This document shows, piece after piece, positions 38,200 to 48,843 of a stretch of 64,000 bases of DNA. Both the position numbers and the translations under genes were made by a program. The notes under the pieces were generated by a model that saw nothing but the letters and a program-made list of their open reading frames with translations, ran no database searches and was not told where the DNA came from. The DNA is taken from assembly GCA_947034895.1 (NCBI GenBank), contig OX344765.1:43901001-43965000 (forward strand). The letters run 5' to 3'. This DNA comes from Rhytidiadelphus loreus (Eukaryota; Streptophyta; Bryopsida; Hypnales; Hylocomiaceae). Within the stretch, counting starts at the first letter, position 1, and every line of letters begins with the position of its first letter.

Positions 38200-39739
38200 A
38201 TGCTTACCTGGAAGGATTCCTTGTTCCTTCTTGCTTCGACGGTTCTCTTCGTCGCCGTTGTTGTGCCGATAGACGCTACCTGCGTCGGATTCTTTGGCTT
38301 CCCCATAGTCTCCCAGACTGTCCGCGCTCCAAGGATATTGGTCGCCCATGATGGCTGAGCCACTTGAAAGTGGTTGGTTCTGTTGTAGAATGCAAAAATG
38401 AGTCGGAGCTTTTTCGCGTCCTCTGTCCATACAACGAAGTACTTCCATTTTCTAAAGTACTCTCTCTCCTTCTTATTGACTTTGTTAACGTCATCCATCA
38501 TCCACCTACTTGCGGCCACACTGTGTTGGCCATTAATAATGTAGAAATTGCCTTTCTCGATCCTTGACCATTCCTTTGGTCTGGCGGGTTGCTTTACCGG
38601 CATGACACACAGCGTCTGCCTCGTGCTCTTGTCGGGCATATTTAGTAGCCAGTTCACTAAGTCTTCCATAATTCGGTTTTCTTGGGAACGAATATTGAAT
38701 GTGGCAGGGGGCGGGATGAGCTGCAAGATGTCAATCTCCTTCTTATCATCTTGTGGGTACAAAAAGGCGTCCTCGCAGGTGGTCCAGAACTGCTGGTAAA
38801 CCCTGCTCACCTCTGCATAATCTGGCTTCTTCTCTGTTGCTCGGGAGTGTGGAACCATTGCCATTTCCTCAGCGTAACTCGCGTCGGCAACTTCGGACAC
38901 CTCTGAGGACTTGTGCATTATCATCTTTGATGATTGGGACGCCCTACTTTGTTTTCTTTTCGTTTTGTCAGGCGTCTTTTCTGGCAACTTCTTAGTGTTC
39001 CTGGTCCCGCGAATGCCTGCGGATCCTTGTGTTGCGTTCAGCTTTGAGGCCTGACTGCCACTGTTATTGAGAGTGTCCACGGATACGGTTCTCGGCCGGC
39101 TCATCTCGTTCTGCATTGCAAGCTTTCCTTTCAGCTGATCAAAATCACTAAACAAGGAGCGGAGTTTGGAAACGAGTTTTCTCCATGCCAGTGGTGTGCC
39201 ATTTGCATTGAGCCACTCATTATTGTCTATTTTCTTTTCTAGTTCCTTTACTTTAGCGCTGTATGGAGTTGGCTCCAGACTCTCAAGAAGAAGAGTCATG
39301 ACATACGGAATCAGGACGGAGTCTAAACAGATTGCGAAGTGATATTGCTCATTGCTTTCGACTTCCGGTATTGTTGTCACGCACTTGATTCTGACGAGGG
39401 GATGAGCATCAGCTTCCACATCCTTGACCTTTTCTTCGAATGACAAGTTCAGGAAAACTGCCACATTTTTGAACTTGTATGCGAAGCAGAAATTGTTTCG
39501 GAAGGGGATCATTTTTAGTCCCCAGGCCTCTACTCGCTCTGGCTCTTTGAATTCCCAGAATTCTCCTTCGAGGAGAGATGGGTCGACCTCATTGGGATCA
39601 TCTGCGAACTCGATTTCACATTTCTTGAAATACATGTTCAATGATGCCATTTGATCCTCCATTCTGCAAAATATTTAGATTATTGTTAGCCACACCGCAC
39701 AGAATTTCACAGTTTCACATGAGTGGTACTGTCTGTCGA

Positions 39740-40326
39740 TTCAGTGCGAGTCGCTCTGAATTGACATTGTTATTAATCTATTTGAGATTCTTGATTTCCT
39801 TTTTGTATTTAGCGTCCTATCTATCGACGGACTCACCTTAGAAATATTTTTCTTCATAGTTACTTGTACAACTAGTGAATTTGAGTAGCCGGTCGCTCCT
39901 ACTGTCTTCCAATTAAATCTATGGTTTTGTCTATGAATGTGTAGCTCTACAAACTGCTTTACGGATCAGCGCAACTCGCGCTGATCCATTTTCGGTGTTT
40001 AAGTTTCTTATAGTTTTTTCTTTGTTAAGGTTGATTTTATTTGATATCTTCGGTCGTGTTGAGCTTCTGTCTTTATTATCTTGCTAATTGCTTTACGTAT
40101 GTTGTTTTCAATGGTTTTTGATATTATTATTTATGTTCCGAGTAGCATATGTCTTTCGTCAATTTTAGTGTCTAGTGTGTCGAATCAACGCGAGTCGCAC
40201 TGATATGCTACTTTGGTATATCTGTATGTTTGCCTGATGTCTTCTTTTTTATTTTTAATGAAGTTACGAGACCCGATCTCGTTCTGGGGAGTCCTAATGT
40301 AACTGTTCAGCGCGGCTCGTGCTGAT
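39740..40326. promoter_or_regulatory. Cluster of four palindromes upstream of the composite gene
   Basis: Copies are at 39,740-39,760 (leader intron), 39,965-39,985, 40,184-40,204 and 40,306-40,326, about 120-225 bp apart. The 39,965 copy is the cleanest (ATCAGCGC, AACTC, GCGCTGAT). They sit at the start of the composite gene, where promoter and leader should be, so they may be binding sites for an element-encoded protein. That role is inference. Confidence 0.55.
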
Positions 40327-40749
40327 CTGCGCACTCTAGGTTTAGGGTTTCTGGGATTTTTACTACTTCTTTTCCCTTCCTGTCGCTAGTTTTTCTGTTC
40401 AAATTTTTTAGGGTTTATCGTTTAGGGCGTTGCATGGTTTGGATTTCATTGCGATAAGATCCATCTGGATTCAATTTCATTATGGTAACAGCACACAAAC
40501 ATAAGACCTGCTTGCAATGCTGACAACACAAGCATGAGACCTGTTTGCATGGACACATTGACAACATACAAGGAATAAATGAAGAAAGGAAGAATTCTTA
40601 CGCACCTGAATGCTACACAGAGGAGCTTCGGATTCTACTGTACTTCAAAGTTCCAGATTGCGCAGCTGCTTAGTAGTAATCTGCAATGAATTAAATATTT
40701 AAAGAAGGTTACAACTTATGAAGAAAATCGTATGAAACTAAAGTAACTG

Positions 40750-41060
40750 CAGTATGAAACTAAAGAAACTGCAGTCAACCGAGCTGCAACCAGCTCACCA
40801 CTACCGCCACCACCACTCTCGATACGTCGTCACCACTCAGGATGCCACCACTCCCACTTACGACGCCTCCACTCCCGATACGTCCTCACTAGTCACGATG
40901 CCACCACTCCCACTCCCGACGCCTCCACTCCTGATACGTTCTCACCACTCACGATACGTCCTCACCACACGACGCCTCCACTCCCGACACTCTCACTCCC
41001 ATCACCAGCACTCCCGATACATCCTGACGACTCCCGAAGCCACTCCCCGACTCCCGTCAC
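40750..41060 (+). repeat. C-rich degenerate minisatellite
   Basis: Repeated words CCACTCCCGATACGTC and CACTCCCGACGCCTCC alternate with little G on the plus strand. The plus-strand open frame here reads low-complexity T, P and S and is not taken as a gene. Confidence 0.75.
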
Positions 41061-41329
41061 CGGAAAACAAGAAGAATGAAAACGAACTCACCGCTGCTCT
41101 TCTGCAGTTTGCCTGAGCCGCACCGCAGTAGATTATGTCTGTCGTCAACTGCTCTTGCCAACCTTCGCCAACCTCAATCCACGCAGGAACTGACCTTCTC
41201 GTACCTTCTCTGCAACTGAATCACGAAGCAGAACACAGCGCGTGGGAGGAATCAGAAAAGCAACTCTTCCAGAAAACAACGCTAAAAATTTGGAATACGT
41301 TCAGACTGACAAACCCTTGCCTTCTACGG

Positions 41330-41660
41330 AACAATCAAACCCTGAACCCAAGAATTCCGACCCCCGTGCTTTGCCTTCTGCGGAACAGCAATCAAACCCT
41401 AACCCCCGAACTTCCGACACCAAAGCAAACCGCCCCCAAAGCAAATCTTACAAAAAAACAGCGTAATGAATTACCAGAAATGCTCACCCTCGTGCTTTGC
41501 CTTCTGCGCCCGACCGCAATCAAACCCTAACCCCCGAACTTCTGACACCAAAGCAAATCTTACAAAAAACAGCGTAAGGAATTACCGAAAATGCTCAGAG
41601 CGTCGAACCCGCGCCTTGTGCGGAACAATCAAACCAAAAACACCGAAATTCCGATCCCCG
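41330..41660 (+). repeat. Degenerate repeats with CAAACCCTAACCCCCGAACTT
   Basis: Blocks such as CAATCAAACCCTAACCCCCG, CTTCCGACACCAAAGC and AAATCTTACAAAAAACAGCG appear two to three times at roughly 130-bp spacing. No gene is recognisable. Confidence 0.65.
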
Positions 41661-41919
41661 TGCTGGCGTTCTGGTTCTGAATGTGAGTCCACGTGCAGCT
41701 TGAAACATCCAAAATCTTCCCTTCAACGCTGAAAAACTACGCGATGCAAAAAAACAGCTCAAAACCGTACACTTCGACGTCCCCCTACTTCCACTTCGAA
41801 CGGAACGAACGACGACCGACACCCTAAACTGAAGTAATTCCTGACAAATGCACAAGGATCTGGAAGCGCCGGTGCCCTGGCAGGAAGGAAGTGGGAGAGA
41901 GGACTGACAGCAGTACAAT

Positions 41920-42260
41920 ACCCTAAAACCCCATACCGGAACCCTACACAAGTACACTAAACCCGGACCCCATACCCGGAACCATACCCCGGACCTTATA
42001 CCCGGACCCCATACCCAGACATCATATGCAAACCCCATACAAAAAACACCATACCCTAAACTCTAATACCCAGACCATCAAAAAAATTTACATTACCCTC
42101 AAAAAAATTTACAATATCCGGACTCCATACCCCAAATCCCATACGTGGACACCAAAACCCGACACCAAAACCGGACTCCATACCCGGACATCATATGCAG
42201 ACCCCATACGTGGGCACCATATCCAAAAACCATATCTGGACCTTCCAAAAAATTTACAAA
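41920..42260 (+). repeat. Short tandem repeat, CCCCATACCCGGA type
   Basis: About twenty degenerate 12-13-bp units built from CCATACCCGGACC occur with drift to CCATACAAAAAACAC. Open frames across it on either strand are by-products. Confidence 0.8.
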
Positions 42261-42559
42261 ATCTTTGATCCTTGTCACTAGTACAACACACAAATACCCA
42301 ACCCAATCAAAGTAGGCTCTTACGTCTAATGCGTACAATTGCATGGTCACAATTAGCCCTTTTTTGGGTTTTTTAGAAAACGCCAAGACAGCGATCGCTT
42401 AAGATTTGGTGAAGCATTGCATTTCAGCATTCATCCATCTCTTGGACTAGAAAAGACTTTTCAATCACATTCCTACTCTTCTTCAAATTTTGACATTTCT
42501 AATCTTCACAAATTTGAAAAACAACATTCCTAGATTCAAAAAATGTAGTCAGAAATAAA

Positions 42560-42915
42560 AAATTGTAGTAAAAAATAATTGCACCTACAAGTTTAGTTCA
42601 AATCACTACTTGGGAATAAATGGTCCTACCTATTCTTTTTTTAATAACTAGTCAGAAATAGTTACACCAATACTTACGTTGGATTTGAATAGATTTGAAT
42701 CACTAGTTGAAAATAATTGCACCTATAGGTTGGATTTGAATTACTATAATTTGGAAATATTTACACCTACACTTAGGTTGGATTTGAATCACTACTCGGA
42801 AATAACTACACATGTAAGCTGGATCTGAATTACTAGCCAGAAATAACTGCACCTACAATTAGGTTGGATTTGAATCAGTAGGCGGTAATAATTGCACCTG
42901 TCTGTTGGATTTCCA
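42560..42915 (+). repeat. Degenerate ~47-bp tandem repeat
   Basis: About seven copies of a unit containing GGTTGGATTTGAATCACTA followed by GGAAATAATTGCACCTAC are diverged from each other. They are non-coding. Confidence 0.7.
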
Positions 42916-43363
42916 TTACGCAAATCCTATTTTTTTTTACATGTTGCAAGTGCTTAGGCCATTTGTAACTTGAACATTATATTTTTTTTCACTCTTCCAC
43001 GTACAAATTCCATGAGTTTGTGATTGGCGGGCTTCAAAGTATAGGACTCACACGTGTGTTTTCTCTTTTCCATTATTTTACTCTTGTTTGCATTTCCATA
43101 CAATTATGCAAATCCTATTTTTTTTTACACGTTGCAAGTGCTTCGGCCATTTGCAACTTGAACATTATATTTTTTTTCACTCTTCCACGTACAAATTCCA
43201 TGAGTTTGTGATTGGTGGGCTTCAAAGTACAGGACTCACACGTGTGTTTTCTCTTTTCCATTATTTTACTCTTGTTTGCATTTCCATACAATTATGCAAA
43301 TCCTATTTTTTTTTACACGTTGCAAGTGCTTCGGCCATTTGCAACTTGAACATTATATTTTAT
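42911..43363 (+). repeat. 188-bp tandem repeat, about 2.4 copies
   Basis: GTACAAATTCCATGAGTTTG at 43,001 recurs at 43,189, and TTTTTTACACGTTGCAAGTG recurs likewise at the same 188-bp interval. The copies are almost identical, so the duplication is recent relative to the rest of the element. Confidence 0.85.
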
Positions 43364-44950
43364 CGAATGATTGAGATTTAGTCCATTTCAAACTTCTACA
43401 TTCAATATTTTTTTTTCATCGGCTTAAAATTTCATACTTTTTAGTAGGATGTATAATGTTTGTATTATGTTCACATTGAATTGGAGTTCTTCATGATTTT
43501 TACATGTCCTTTATTGTTTTAAATATACTAAAAATGGAGACTTTCAATTGTGTATGTAATTTTTGAATTCTCTTGGAATATTTCACGAAATATTTTGCAT
43601 ACTAAATTGTAAAGTTCGCTACATAATTTTTTTCGCAATTTCAATCTTCCTTGCATTTTTTGCATTTGCACTATTTTTTTATTCTTTTGGTTTGAATAGA
43701 GATTACAAGAACCCTAAAATTAAAGGGCAAACATGCGAAGTTCTAGAACCGTAAATTTTATTTTTCTTAATAGGTATGAGAAGTAATTTATTTGTAATTT
43801 CTGCGTGGCTCTTCAAACCTAAACTCTAAACCCTAAGACCCTAAACCCTCCATTCGTATTCCAAGAAAGAAACGTTCCTTGAACATTCTTTATTTACAAT
43901 TTATTTGGAAAATGAACGTTCTCATTTCCAAAAAAAGGGCCCACTGAAGATGAAGGACACAGGAATGAAGGTGCATTTCTCCAGTAGAAATTCCTCCGAA
44001 AAATAATAAAGTTTTCTACTTTCTGATATATATATGGCGAACCTAAGTAGCCGCCAGTTGGTTATTCTATATAAGAGAACCTTCATTTCCTAATATTAAA
44101 CTCAGGTGCAGAGAAGGGTATGCACAACAACTTCTACTGGCGACATTTCAAGACTGCAAGGGAAAAGATGCCACTACAATGTACTAAAGTCAACATGCAT
44201 TTGTGGATGGAATTTAGCAAAAAGTGTGGTGACCTGACGATTTACATGGGGCCAGTCATAGAACTATAAAGTGCATGCCATATTCTGCTGTACAGTTGGT
44301 AAGGCCATCGTGATTTCGGGAAAACCTGGACGTGATTTCAGGAACACATGAATTTAGAATGTGAGTGTTCAAAATGGAGGACTCAGTTCGCGCACTTTCT
44401 TTCCCACCGAAGAGTTGAGTTGACGCCACACTTCAGTTGTAGACGATTGCTTCCATCTTTCTCTTCAATTGCGTCGACTTCTGCGTGCATTGTTTTCGGC
44501 TGCTTAGCTTTGCGGTTGTATTGTTCTGTATTCTGATGAGTTGTTGTAGTATCGTTTTGTAGTTGTAGTAGTACCGCGGCAGTTTTTGTTCGACGTATTG
44601 TTGGAGGAGGAGATCCATTGCATAGCTATTACAGTAAGTGAAACCTCCCTTCTGGAAAATACAAGCGTTCTTCATTCAGCAGTTTCTAGGTGTGCGTATG
44701 TCCTGTCAATCCTACTTTCTCAATGATTCTGCGCAAGTGTTTAGTTTTCTTTTGTGCATTTCATTCTGCGATTAGGAGTAGCTCAAACTGTCCTTCAGAT
44801 TTTGAGTTTCTTACGACATTCGAAGATTGCGTCTTCGAGAATGTGGAAGACCTCCTTAAATGATGCCGTAAATTACAGACTTTCTAAATATAGAAAGTAT
44901 TACGTAAATAATTCCTTTAACTTGTATTGCAAAACAAATAAAAATTGCAG
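43364..44950. other. Intergenic part of the giant element
   Basis: This AT-rich spacer has no recognisable gene. A short run of telomere-like motifs (CTAAACTCTAAACCCTAAGA and CCCTAAACCCT) lies at 43,816-43,851; in plants such AAACCCTA boxes are also common near transcription starts. Confidence 0.45.
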
Positions 44951-45675
44951 TTCAGCGCTAGTCGCGCTGAAATGCAATTCCTGGATGGCATCACGAAACT
45001 ACATTTAAGCGCGACCAGAGCTGAAATGCATTTCGGGTATGTCATCATGAAGATACAATTCAGCTCTAGTCACTCTGAAATGCATTTCCGGGATGTAATC
45101 ATGAAACTACAATTCAGCGCGACCAGCGCTGAAATGCATTTCGGATATATCATCATGAAGCTACAATTCAGGGTTAGTCTCGTTGAAATGCATTTCCGGG
45201 ATGTAATCATGAAATTACAATTCAGCGCGACCAGTGCTGAAAGGCATTTTGGGTATGTCATTATGAAGCTACAATTCAGCGATAGTCGCTCTGAAATGCA
45301 TTTTTGGGATGTAATCATGAAATTACAATTCAGCACGACCAACGCTGAAATGCATTTCTGGGATGTAATCATGAAATTACAATTCAGCGCGACCAACGCT
45401 GAAATGCATTTCGGGTATGTCATCATGAAGCTACTATCAACGATAGTCGCACTGAAATGCATTTCCGGAATGTAATCATGAAACTACAATTCAGCGCGAC
45501 CAACGCTGAAATGCATTTCCTAGATGACATCAGGAAACTACAATTCAGTGCGACCAGCGTTGAAATGCATTTCCAGGATATGAGAACGAAACTACAATCC
45601 AACGCTAGTCATGGTGAAATGAAGTTCTATGCCTCCATCCTAGATTACAATTCAGCGCTGGTCTCTCTAAAGTGA
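44951..45675 (+). repeat. 54-bp tandem array, 14 units, each with the 21-bp palindrome
   Basis: Units start at 44,951, 45,005, 45,059, 45,113 and so on to about 45,653. Each begins with the palindrome (arms TTCAGCGC and GCGCTGAA) followed by ATGCATTTCCGGGATG and TCATGAAACTACAA. Two unit types alternate over much of the array, one with centre GACCA and GGGTATGTCATCATGAAG, the other with centre TAGTC and GGGATGTAATCATGAAA, giving a 108-bp higher-order repeat. It lies just upstream of the DUF7869-type gene. Because 54 is divisible by three, both strands stay open; these frames are not genes. Confidence 0.9.
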
Positions 45676-45733
45676 TTTGGTGACAGAAGTGACTTGGTGA
45701 CGACACTTCTGAGAGACATTCCCTAAATTATAC

Positions 45734-45897
45734 TTCTGCGCTGATCGCGCTGAAGTGTGATCTCCAAGTAATTTGAAACAATTTCCTCACTTGAAATGAT
45801 ACATCAACTTGACCAGATCAAATGTGTAGACCCCAATTAACTTCAGAAAGACTAATCATTTCAAGAAGATGTAGAGTTCAGCATGGGTCGCGCTGAA
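45734..45897. promoter_or_regulatory. Two palindromes upstream of the DUF7869-type gene
   Basis: Copies at 45,734-45,754 (TTCTGCGC, TGATC, GCGCTGAA) and 45,877-45,897 (TTCAGCAT...GCGCTGAA) lie 100-270 bp before the start codon. The second precedes an acceptor-like TTTTCGTCCAG, so it probably sits in a leader intron, as in the divergent gene. A regulatory role is inference. Confidence 0.5.
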
Positions 45898-45999
45898 GTG
45901 CTTTCGAGCTTCTTGTAATTCGATTTCTATGTTGGCCACCCTGCGTCAGGTCCTCGACCAATTCTAATGCTTGTGGTTAATTCTTTTCGTCCAGGGATC

Positions 46000-48843
46000 A
46001 TGGCTTCCGTTGCGCTAGATGTTGACAATATGGATACATCTGATGATGAACTACAAGCTCCTGAGCGGAGGAATGATGTCATTCCAGAATGCGAAGGGCT
46101 TCCACGTCGACTCTGGAATACTAAATGCGTTACTCTTTACAATGTCGAAGGGACACTTGTGGCAGAAGGTACTTGTCATAGCGTGAACTCTAATCTGGTT
46201 CTGGGTACGAATGGTCCTCTGGGTGATACGCATGTAGCAGTTCACATTTCAAACACGTACTCTGAGGTAGACATTTCCCATGAGGCAATTTACTCATTGA
46301 TAGGTTGGCCTATAACTTTAGTCCACTGCCGTGGAGCAAGTCTGCATGACCATGAGTTGAGGGCTAAATTCAACGCTCAACAAGCAAGTCTGCTAAACCC
46401 GCCATCCTTGACATCTGCTCGGCCTTACACAAGTATCCTACGAAACCCGCCGCGCGAGTCTTCTCTCCGATACAAGAAACTCCTTACTCAAGATTCTATC
46501 AATGCGGTGTCTAGCAAAGTTTGCTGCAGTCACAATTGCGTTCAACCATTTCCAAGGGAAAAAATTAGAGCCTTCCGTGAACGCATGTATCATAATTCGT
46601 CGTTCAAGCATCGAGCATTCATGAAGACTAAGGTGCATAGGTCAGTTCATCTTGATTCACGTGGGAGGAAGATGGTGACAATTGAAGAGGTGCATGTGTG
46701 CATGCGAGCTTGGATGCATATTTCTGGAGTTCCAGAGACCACATTCTACCGCTACTTGTCGTTCATGAGGCGTGGTAAGGAGGCCATGGACCACGGCAAT
46801 ACGGGATTGTTGAAGCCAAGGAAGCACACTGAACAAGCTACTGCTACTTTGAAGTGTATTCTTGAGAAGGAGGCAGATCACATGCCACACCGTTCTCGGA
46901 CATTGAAATCAGGGGACAAGGTTGTGTCCATGATTCTCCCGGCTACCTTTCAATGGAAGGGGAAGATGAAAGAAATCAATGAGGTCAACGCTGCTTTCGG
47001 ATTGAAGGAGGTTTCAACTTCTAGCTTGAGCAAGATTAGATCTTCCAGGTTTTCTGAGTTTGACATCAAAAAGCCAGGTGACAACTTCGCTCGATGCGGT
47101 ACTTGTGACAAATTGCAAGAGCTCAGGAAAGGTTGTCTTGTAGGGTCTCATAGTGCTCTAAAGTGGTCCAGGAGGCTAGACAAACATCTTGCCATTGCTC
47201 GCGCTCATCGAGAGCTGTACTATGCAAATCGATACCGTTCACAGAATTTTCCTCATGAGTGCCTCACGATCATGCACGATAAGATGGATCATTCAAAGAC
47301 AGCTTGTCCAACCTTCTCTCACAAGACGAAGGATGTTGATGGCCTCATGAAGTTGCCTGTGTCCGTGATTGGCATGATTGCGCATGGTCATGGTGATGTG
47401 CGTTATGCACATTATGGCTTGGATCTCTTTCCACATGATTCAAACTATACCATTGGCTCCATGGCCAAGTTATTGCGAGATCTTGAATTGTCGCCAAAAT
47501 CTTCTACTCAAAAATTGTTTGAGGGTGCCGGGTCTACAAATTTGTTCAAGGCCGTCCTCAAGGGTGCAGAGATGTGCGAAGCATCACTTCCTCCGCAACC
47601 GGTTGTCTTAGTTCCAGATACGCCATTGCCCCCCATTCTAAATGTGCAAATGGACAATGCCACTGGGGACAATAAAAACAGATATGTTTATTGTTTTTGG
47701 TCTCTTCTTGTGGCAAACAAGATCTTTCGTGAAGTATATGTCAACTTTATGATTGTTGGGCATACGCATGACGACATTGATGCGTTGTTTGGAAGATGGA
47801 GTATGCAATTGAAGAAGGAGAACTTCCCTACAATTCCGACACTTATGAAGTCGTTTATGGATGTGGAATCTATTCCCACCATCCCTCACCTCATTGAAGA
47901 GGTTCCTGATTTCAAAGGTTTCATTGCAGGCGCATTTGTGGATGGTAGTGAGATTCTAGTGGGTCACACAAGACCACAACAGGTGAAGTTCTATTTGGAT
48001 TCAACTGGATGCCCAGTCATGAAGTACAAATTGTTTTGCACTGATGTGGAGTGGCTAGGAGAAGAAGGCAGGGGTATCAAATTGTGGAAAGAAGATGTGG
48101 AGGGGCAAAGCTTATGGCCACGTGGAGTGCCGTTACCAGTTCCGCAGAAGGCAATGAGAGGCTCGGATGAAATTTTGAAAGGTATATCAGGATTTCTTAA
48201 GTATTGGGAGAACTTGTGCACGGCAGACATCAGTGGAGAAAATCGGAGGCGCTACAAGCATGTGGTGCACTATTGGCGTGATGTAAAGGTTGCCATGCTA
48301 GATCCGGTACCAGCTTCTACTATTTTGAAGGATGGTTTTTGGTCAACGACACGTGTTGAAGCAACTCGGGTGGATGAATTAGATGAAGATGGTGAGGACC
48401 GTGAAGAGTTTGCAGAGGATGACGCCTACGTGGGGCCTTTGTCAGGTCGCCCACAACCGTCCTTTAGGGTGGCTTGAGATCTTTACGAAGGCTATTTTGT
48501 TGCAGTTCGACCCGCGGATGGTGATAGCCATCAAGTTTGGATTGCAAGGGCGATGTCTAATCCAAACTGTAACCCTGAACATCCGAATTGCGTGCTCATT
48601 CAATACTTTCGTCCAACATCAAGGAATCAAGATGTCCAAGATCTATACAGTGGATGGGACAGCGAAACAGGCCTACGTTGGAAGGTTGATGAGACTGAAC
48701 CACCACTTTGGCAACATACAGATGCTCTCATGACTGCGTGGAAGTCTCATATCAGAAATGGTACTCGACAATGTTTGATCAAGATCCCAGCTGCTCAGAT
48801 TGAAGTCATTAACCAGAGCTTGAATTTATATGCTTCGTCGTAG
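46000..48843 (+). pseudogene. DUF7869-type transposase-like protein, one premature stop
   Basis: The frame from ATG 46,000 runs 825 codons to TGA at 48,475 and continues in the same frame for 122 more codons to TAG at 48,841. The start at 46,000 follows an acceptor-like TTTTCGTCCAG; 45,967 is the other choice. Near residues 40-110 is a small beta domain (TLVAEGTCHSVNSNLVLGTN). A cysteine pair region follows (CCSHNC), then a helical DNA-binding-like part. A nuclease-like core carries MHDKMDHSKT, QMDNATGDNKNRYV and VGHTHDDIDALFG, spaced as acidic motifs of an RNase H/DDE fold. The tail after the stop (EGYFVAVRPAD, VWIARA) resembles a BAH-like or chromo-like reader. I call it DUF7869-type from memory of this family's 'GHTHEDID' motif. 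It may be the transposase of a nested element or a cargo gene. Only the one stop damages it. Confidence 0.7.

Larger units (their letters stand above)
33209..39662 (-). pseudogene. Composite gene: ParB-like domain + methylase-like domain + coiled coil + FCP1-like phosphatase
   Basis: Six coding exons are inferred: 39,662-38,208, 38,087-36,742, 36,566-35,583, 35,327-35,053, 34,998-34,094 and 33,853-33,209. A further 5' leader intron runs from 39,836 (donor GTGAGT) to 39,663. Exon phases agree at every junction once four single-base indels are allowed: 38,009-38,016, 36,395, 36,024-36,026 and 34,898-34,901. About 1,870 codons result. Exon 1 carries FYIINGQHSVAASRWM, like the 'DGQHR' core of ParB/sulfiredoxin-fold proteins. 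Exons 2-3 carry VFSVFAGGKLTCAAV then VDVYAIG, like motif I and the next strand of N6/N4 DNA methylases, but no DPPY-type motif is visible. Exon 3 holds an acidic region, PLKKRKR and a coiled coil. Exon 5 has DLNGILC, VWSS and VIVDDSP, the FCP1/SCP phosphatase motifs. Stops interrupt exons 3 and 5 (36,507, 35,887, 34,154, 34,100). Splitting into two or three genes is possible but less consistent with the phases. Confidence 0.65.

Noticed and set aside
41595..42386. Minus-strand frames of 95-147 codons rich in W, G and V
   Set aside because: They cross the CCCCATACCCGGA tandem repeat and have no domain signature.
43816..43851. Interstitial telomere
   Set aside because: Only three or four imperfect CTAAACC units are present, which is the scale of promoter telo-boxes and not a telomere relic.
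44945..45475. Long open frames on both strands of the 54-bp array (176 and 130 codons)
   Set aside because: The unit length is divisible by three, so any frame free of stops in one unit is open throughout. The translations are simple repeats and have no start, splice or family support.
44951..45675. CRISPR array
   Set aside because: The window is plant nuclear DNA. The whole 54-bp unit is repeated with gradual divergence and there are no unique spacers.
47638..47889. Minus-strand frames inside the DUF7869-type gene
   Set aside because: They are antisense shadows of a long plus-strand frame with recognisable motifs.
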